Source of the DNA: Hyphomicrobiales bacterium
GTDB lineage: Bacteria; Pseudomonadota; Alphaproteobacteria; Rhizobiales; NORP267
Assembly (NCBI GenBank): GCA_030688605.1
Contig: JAUYJB010000079.1
Location: 1-61,998, forward strand
DNA: 61,998 nt
Direction of reading: 5' to 3'
The translations under genes were made by a program, and so were the position numbers. Shown here piece by piece: positions 57,716 to 61,998 of the stretch (positions are counted from its first letter, which is position 1; each line of letters starts with the position of its first letter). Below the pieces are notes generated by a model, which was not told the origin of the DNA, did not search any database, and worked only from the letters and a program-made list of their open reading frames with translations.

Positions 57716-58693
57716 TCAGGCGAGCCCGATCAGTACGCCCGAGGCGAACACCAGCGAGCCGCCGAGCACGACCTGCAGGGCGGCGCGGAAGAACGGCGTA
57801 TCCATATAGCGCTTCTGGATCCAGGCGATCGTCCAAAGCTCGACGAACACGATCGCGAACGCGATCGAGGTCGCGGTCCAGAAATGCGGGATGAGATAGG
57901 GCAGGGCATGGCCGAGGCCGCCGATCGCGGTCATGACGCCCGAGGCGATGCCGCGCTTGAAGGGCGAGCCGCGCCCGGAAATGGTGCCGTCGTCGGAAGC
58001 CGCCTCCGTGAATCCCATGGAGATGCCGGCTCCGACCGAAGCCGCCAGGCCGACGAGGAACGTCGTCCAGGTATCCTGCGTCGCAAAGGCGGTGGCGAAG
58101 ATCGGCGCCAGCGTCGAGACCGAGCCGTCCATGAGCCCGGCAAGCCCCGGCTGCACCCACGTCAGCACGAGCTGGCGGTGCGCCCTTGCATCCTCGCGCA
58201 CCCGCACTTTGTCGGGCAGATGCTTCTCCTCCAGCCGGTCGGCGGCCTTGAGATGTCCCGCTTCCGCCGCCGCCAGCTCGCCGAGGAGCCGGCGCGTGTC
58301 GGCGTCGCTCGTCCGCTGCGCCGCCGTGACGTAGAAGTTGCGCGCGCCCTCCTCCATGCCGGCGATTTCCTCGCGGATCCGGTCGATGCCGAGATTCTTG
58401 ATCAGCCACACCGGCCGCCGGGCGTAGAAGCCGGCGACATGCTCGCGCCGTATCAGGGGGATGACGTCGCCGAAGCGCTGCTTGTGCAGCGCGATGAGCC
58501 GCTCGCGGTGCCGATCCTCCTCCTCGGCCATGCCGTCGAGCATCTCGGCCGTGGCGGGAAACTCGGCGCGCACCCGCTCGGCGTAGGAGCGGTAGATGCG
58601 CCCGTCATCCTCTTCCGCCGAGATGGCGAGCGCGAGCACCTCCTGCTCGCTGAGCTCGTCGAAATGCCGTCGGCCGGTCAGACTGGTGAGCAT
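57716..58693 (-). CDS. mbfA: Membrane-bound ferritin A (ferritin-like domain fused to VIT1/CCC1 transporter)
   Basis: 325 residues from ATG 58693 (MLTSLTGRRHF); an upstream start adds nine. The N-terminal four-helix erythrin domain has metal-ligand Glu/His in ISAEEDDGRIYRSYAE, MAEEEDRHRER, GMEEGARNFY and AAAEAGHLKAADR. The C-terminal VIT1-like membrane part contains GLMDGSVSTLAPIFATAF and VGLAASVGAGISMGFTEA. In Rhizobiales MbfA exports iron and guards against H2O2 and iron under Irr control. I see no clear ICE-type Irr box upstream here. Confidence 0.9.
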   Translation of the reverse strand: MLTSLTGRRHFDELSEQEVLALAISAEEDDGRIYRSYAERVRAEFPATAEMLDGMAEEEDRHRERLIALHKQRFGDVIPLIRREHVAGFYARRPVWLIKNLGIDRIREEIAGMEEGARNFYVTAAQRTSDADTRRLLGELAAAEAGHLKAADRLEEKHLPDKVRVREDARAHRQLVLTWVQPGLAGLMDGSVSTLAPIFATAFATQDTWTTFLVGLAASVGAGISMGFTEAASDDGTISGRGSPFKRGIASGVMTAIGGLGHALPYLIPHFWTATSIAFAIVFVELWTIAWIQKRYMDTPFFRAALQVVLGGSLVFASGVLIGLA

Positions 58694-58888
58694 CGAGAGG
58701 CCTTTAAGTTGCCACCACAAGGTGAGGGCGCGGAATCATCACGGCCTCTATATAGCAGCCGGCCCGGCGGATGCACGCTTGTTACCCTTGCCGAGAAGGG
58801 CGGGCCCGCCTGTCGCCAGGCAGGCCCGTCCAATTTCTCCGGTCATGCGATCTTCCGCGCGCGCCGGCTCGACCGAAATCCATATGAT

Positions 58889-58972
58889 CAGGATCGGATT
58901 TCGGTCCCATCCATTTTGTTGAGCATGTTCTTTTCGCAAAACCGGTTCCCACTTTTGCGGAACATGCTCTAG
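58889..58972. repeat. Dispersed repeat family B, copy 4 (degenerate left part)
   Basis: Right part gttcttttcgcaaaaccgg...gcggaacatgctctag is intact; the left end is diverged (aggatcggatttcggtccca), so its boundary is approximate. The terminal cta (58969-58971) is the TAG stop of the cytochrome gene on the minus strand. Confidence 0.75.
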
Positions 58973-61137
58973 TGCGCCAGCGGATCGGGCCTGACCTGGA
59001 AGTGCAGGGCAAGCGGCCGCGTTCCCTTGCCGCCTTCCTTGAGCCACGGCGTCCGGTCGCCGCTCGCCGTCCACACGCCGCGGCCCTTCCAGCCGGCGTC
59101 CGGATCGTCGATGCGCCCGTCGAGCCCCTTGGAATAGTGGCCCATGGGATAGGGCACGCGCAGCACGATCGTCTTGCCGTCGACGAGCGCGATCAGGCCG
59201 TCGTTGAGATTGCCGGTCGAGATCGGCACGTCGTTGCCGAGCCCGAGGACATTGTGCTGGTCGACCCAGGTGTAATAGCTCGACTCGGCGCTGTTGTCGC
59301 CGATGCCCTCGAAACCGGGCCCGGGGAACTTGTAGAACGCCCAGCCCTCCGGGCAGTGGTCGCCGGTCGCCTTCGGCCCGTTCAGCGATTGCTTGCACTT
59401 GCCGCGGTCGAAGCTGGCGACGTGGCCGCTCGACAGGGAGGCCCACACCACGCCCTTGCTGTCGATATCGCCGCCGCGAATGCCGAACCCCGGCATGGGC
59501 ACGTTGTAGATTTCGGCCAACGCCGTATCCGGCGGGTTGGAACCGGGATCGAGCCGCACGACTGCGGGCGTGCCGCCGAAGACGCCGGCGGTGAACCAGA
59601 TCGAGTTGTCCACCGGGCTCGGCATCACCGCATAAGGTCCCGAGCCGGGCACGATCCGCTTGTCCTTAGCCGGATCGACCGGCTGGTCGGGCTCGACATA
59701 GTCGTCGCGCCGGCCGTTGCCGTTGGTGTCGAGGACCCACGCCGTCCAGCCCTGCGCCTTGGCCGCATCGCCGGTCTCGAGGAACGTCTTGGTGTCGAGC
59801 CAGCCGGCCACCGGACCCGAGCCGCTGACCCACAGGGTGTCGTTGTCGTCATAGGCGAACTGCAGGTGGTGGGTCCCGTAGCAGGTGTCGACGAAGGTGT
59901 ATTGCATCGTCTTCGGGTCGAGCATCGCAAGCTGGCGGGAGCTCTTGTCGAGCGAAAACAGCTTGGCGGACGGATGGTCGGAGCCCTGCTTGCAGAAGTC
60001 CGGATTGTCCAGGCCGCGCACGCTCGCCGCGAGCCACAGCCGGCCCTCGCCGTCGAACATCGAATTGTGGTTGTTGGCCCGGGTGTCCCAGAGCTTCTCC
60101 TCGCCGTAATAGGGCGACGGCTCAAGCAGCGCGCCGCTCGCGGCATGTCCGGCTCCGAGCGATTCCGGCATGTCCGGATCGCGCACCGGCGCCTTGTAGG
60201 CCGAAACCGTGTTCGTCTTGGGATCGAGGATCGGCAGATTGTCGGTTGAATATTCAGGCGAACCGAAGAGCGGCCCATAGGCATTGACCGTCGGATTGCG
60301 CCGATCCGACGAGATCAGATCGTGCAGGTATTTGTCCGGCTCCGACCATTCCCACCAGGTGACGACGACGTTGCGCTCGAGGCCCTCCGGCCGCTTCGGC
60401 TTGGTTTTCGGAAGCTCGCCCTCGGCGATGCGGTCGGTCCATTCGGCGTAGTATTCGAGCGGCTCGTTGTTCCAGCGCCCCATCTGGTTCACCATGCCCT
60501 CGCCATACTGTCCCGACTGGATGCGGCGGAGCCAGGCTTCCTCCGAACTCTCGAAGCCGCCGAGCGCGGCCGGGAAGGTGCGGGTGGACTGTTGGCCGAG
60601 CTGATGGCAGCCGATGCAGCCGATGTTCTTCACCTGCTTGAGCCAGTCGGTCTGCTTCATCTTTTCCGGGATGCCGCTCGAGCCGCCGAACTGGTCCTCG
60701 GCCGGGATCTTGAGCATCGAATACCAGTAGATCGCCGGATAGTAATGCGCGGCCGCCGCCTCGTTCGGCGCCGGCACCGCCGCGTGATCGAGATGCAGGC
60801 CCGGCAGCCCATGGAGCTTCGGCGAATCGACCAGCCCGTAGCCGCGCACCCAGACCTTGTAGTTCGCTTGCGGCAGATCGGGGATGACGTAGCGGCCCTG
60901 ATCGTCGGTGACGACGCTCTTGGCGTATCGGGTCGGCAGATCGCTGGTCTCCGCGGTCACCCAGACGCCAGCCTCGGGGCCGCTCGGACCGGTGACGACG
61001 CCGCCGATGTCGTCGCTGTCGATGGCGACAGCCTGGGCGCTCGCCGGTCCGGCGCTCATGGCGAGCGCGAACCCGGCAAGCACGGCGGCGAAGATGCCCC
61101 GTCGGGACGAAGGGTTACAATGAATTCGTTTCGACAC
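58969..61137 (-). CDS. Large exported monohaem c-type cytochrome with carboxypeptidase-regulatory-like and propeller-like domains
   Basis: 722 residues from GTG 61137, which has ggaggaacaaatc directly upstream. Signal peptide (GIFAAVLAGFALAMSAGPAS), then a carboxypeptidase-regulatory-like beta domain (GVVTGPSGPEAGVWVTAETS; SVVTDDQGRYVIPDLPQANY). One haem-binding CIGCH is at residues 174-178, followed by a propeller-like C-terminal region with repeated strands (DGEGRLWLAAS, NDTLWVSGSG, NSIWFTAGVF, KGVVWASLSSG) recalling Vgb/streptogramin-lyase or NHL folds. Extra cysteine pairs (CKQG, DTCYG, GKCKQ, DHCPEG) may be disulfides. Substrate unknown. Its stop lies in repeat B copy 4. Confidence 0.8.
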   Translation of the reverse strand: MSKRIHCNPSSRRGIFAAVLAGFALAMSAGPASAQAVAIDSDDIGGVVTGPSGPEAGVWVTAETSDLPTRYAKSVVTDDQGRYVIPDLPQANYKVWVRGYGLVDSPKLHGLPGLHLDHAAVPAPNEAAAAHYYPAIYWYSMLKIPAEDQFGGSSGIPEKMKQTDWLKQVKNIGCIGCHQLGQQSTRTFPAALGGFESSEEAWLRRIQSGQYGEGMVNQMGRWNNEPLEYYAEWTDRIAEGELPKTKPKRPEGLERNVVVTWWEWSEPDKYLHDLISSDRRNPTVNAYGPLFGSPEYSTDNLPILDPKTNTVSAYKAPVRDPDMPESLGAGHAASGALLEPSPYYGEEKLWDTRANNHNSMFDGEGRLWLAASVRGLDNPDFCKQGSDHPSAKLFSLDKSSRQLAMLDPKTMQYTFVDTCYGTHHLQFAYDDNDTLWVSGSGPVAGWLDTKTFLETGDAAKAQGWTAWVLDTNGNGRRDDYVEPDQPVDPAKDKRIVPGSGPYAVMPSPVDNSIWFTAGVFGGTPAVVRLDPGSNPPDTALAEIYNVPMPGFGIRGGDIDSKGVVWASLSSGHVASFDRGKCKQSLNGPKATGDHCPEGWAFYKFPGPGFEGIGDNSAESSYYTWVDQHNVLGLGNDVPISTGNLNDGLIALVDGKTIVLRVPYPMGHYSKGLDGRIDDPDAGWKGRGVWTASGDRTPWLKEGGKGTRPLALHFQVRPDPLAH

Positions 61138-61834
61138 GATTTGTTCCTCCCCATTGACTTTATTGATGTTTTTATGAAGCGACGGCACCCCGAATGCGTG
61201 TGCCGGGCATGAAAACCGCCGCTCATCGAACTGTAGACGCGCTGCGCCGATTGCGTCAACGACCGTCGGGAAAGCTGGCATCATAATCGGGCAATTTTCC
61301 GGCTGAGCCACCGGCAAGCCCGCAGGCGTGAGGGCAAGCTTTCCCGTTGCCGCAATCCACCAAGACTCGGGTTTTGCCTTATCTTTCCCGCTTCGCCCAA
61401 GGGCTGCGGGCGCGCGGGCGTCTTCACGCCGCGATAGCTAGTACTGTTGGGGCGACGCGAAGGACGCCCGCGCGCGGTGTCTTTTCGATCTTCCCGCCCG
61501 CGTCTTTAACGTGTTTCCACGCGTAGCACTCAGGCGCTGGGGTCGTAGTGCGCCAGGGTCGGGCAGGCACGCCAGGGGCGGGGAGCCCGTTAAACTCCGC
61601 TTCGCCGCAGGCACCGCTCCCCCGCCCACGTAATCTGACGGACATGCCGCGCCGGCCCCGAGCTGGGGATGCATCCGAGTCTAAGAGCGCCCAGAAGAGC
61701 GGGGATGACTTTGCCGGAAAAGAATTGGTGCCGGTTAACGGGAGGTGAATCTCAGGCCCAAGGGTTCACGCCCTCCCGGCTTCGCCTAGGCCGGCCGGGG
61801 CCGGCAAGGCTTCACATCGCTTTCCCGTCGAGGG
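61138..61834. other. 697-nt region without a supported gene
   Basis: Upstream DNA of the cytochrome gene, then GC-rich sequence. A minus-strand frame at 61424-61645 (CYAWKHVKDAGGKIEKTPRA) looks protein-like at its C-terminal end but has no credible start domain. It may be a decayed gene. I could not recognise an RNA gene here. Confidence 0.4.
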
Positions 61835-61998
61835 CTAGAGCGGTTCATGGGTATAGAGAACCATTTGACCGGGATGATTTTGCGCCGTGGCCAGGCGCGG
61901 CTCGCCGGGCGATGCGGGTCGCATCGGCCAACAGCCGCAACACCGCCACGGCGCAAAAGAACCTTAGCCTTCGGTGGGCCAAATCGGCCCACCGGGTT
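61835..61998. repeat. Palindromic repeat family A, copy 2 (inverted, cut by window end)
   Basis: Begins ctagagcggttcatgg and, read on the minus strand, matches about 110-270 nearly base for base (small differences near 61855, 61918 and 61950). The remaining part lies beyond the window. Copies 1 and 2 are in opposite orientation, so recombination between them would invert the intervening 61 kb. Confidence 0.85.

Noticed and set aside
61141-61170. ttgactttattgat upstream of the cytochrome as a second FNR-type box
   Set aside because: The half-sites are direct, not inverted (TTGAC...TTGAT), so it does not fit TTGA-N6-TCAA.
61424-61645. Minus-strand frame with protein-like C terminus (CYAWKHVKDAGGKIEKTPRA)
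   Set aside because: No credible start domain or ribosome site and no recognised family. I also considered tmRNA and RNase P RNA here but found none of their signature sequences.

Overview
The window is about 62 kb of high-GC chromosomal DNA from an alphaproteobacterium, most likely Hyphomicrobiales (Rhizobiales). Support comes from the housekeeping gene clusters typical of that group (ETF-QO / TPR-LysM / ispE / polyprenyl synthase; DUF2007 / methyltransferase / S49 peptidase / glyQ / glyS / ppdK; HDAC / xseB / dxs / tlyA; fabI / aroC / ribB), a TIGR02301 protein, an MbfA membrane ferritin, and dispersed palindromic repeats of a kind I recall from Rhizobiales genomes. The genus cannot be fixed from sequence alone. 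I found no tRNA, rRNA, CRISPR array, prophage or complete insertion sequence.

Layout. 1-270: palindromic repeat with 18-bp perfect terminal inverted repeats; a second copy in the opposite orientation runs off the right end of the window (61835-61998). 357-8363: electron-transfer flavoprotein dehydrogenase, TPR/LysM protein, ispE, polyprenyl diphosphate synthase (minus), DUF2007 protein, TrmN6-like methyltransferase, S49 peptidase. 8641-16794: two small secreted proteins, glyQ, an outer-membrane barrel on the opposite strand, glyS, ppdK. 16832-23582: two tandem paralogous six-TM proteins of unknown function, a SleB-type cell-wall hydrolase, an MFS transporter, and two unknown proteins. 23915-29514: acuI, marR, tyrosine phosphatase, HD hydrolase, ygfZ, dihydroorotase. 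29834-35233: accessory patch with a small basic protein, a DNA methyltransferase gene whose middle is replaced by an inverted gene for a RAMA-like protein, a lipoprotein and small conserved unknowns. 35374-46455: GNAT, FAD oxidoreductase, Sua5, HDAC, xseB, methyltransferases, dxs, tlyA. 46452-52019: ald, ribB, aroC, fabI, cupin, pdxH. 52108-57600: a minus-strand envelope thiol-redox cluster. 57716-61137: MbfA and a large monohaem c-type cytochrome.

How genes work together. dxs, ispE and the polyprenyl synthase are steps of one isoprenoid/quinone-tail route, and the ETF dehydrogenase feeds the quinone pool. glyQ and glyS make one heterotetrameric enzyme although a porin-like gene separates them. 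The 57600-to-52108 cluster reads as a periplasmic reductant relay: a CcmG/TlpA-like thioredoxin, CcdA, a ScsB/DsbD-like transporter with its own CxxC domain, two DUF1573 proteins with CGC motifs, two small Cys/His proteins and a putative Tat-exported protein with a CC-x8-CNH motif. An FNR/FixK-type box lies just upstream. This is the best candidate for an undescribed system.

The most striking pattern outside genes is a ~105-bp repeat with four copies (5139, 8360, 53739, 58889). At all four, the repeat's terminal TAG is exactly the stop codon of a neighbouring gene.
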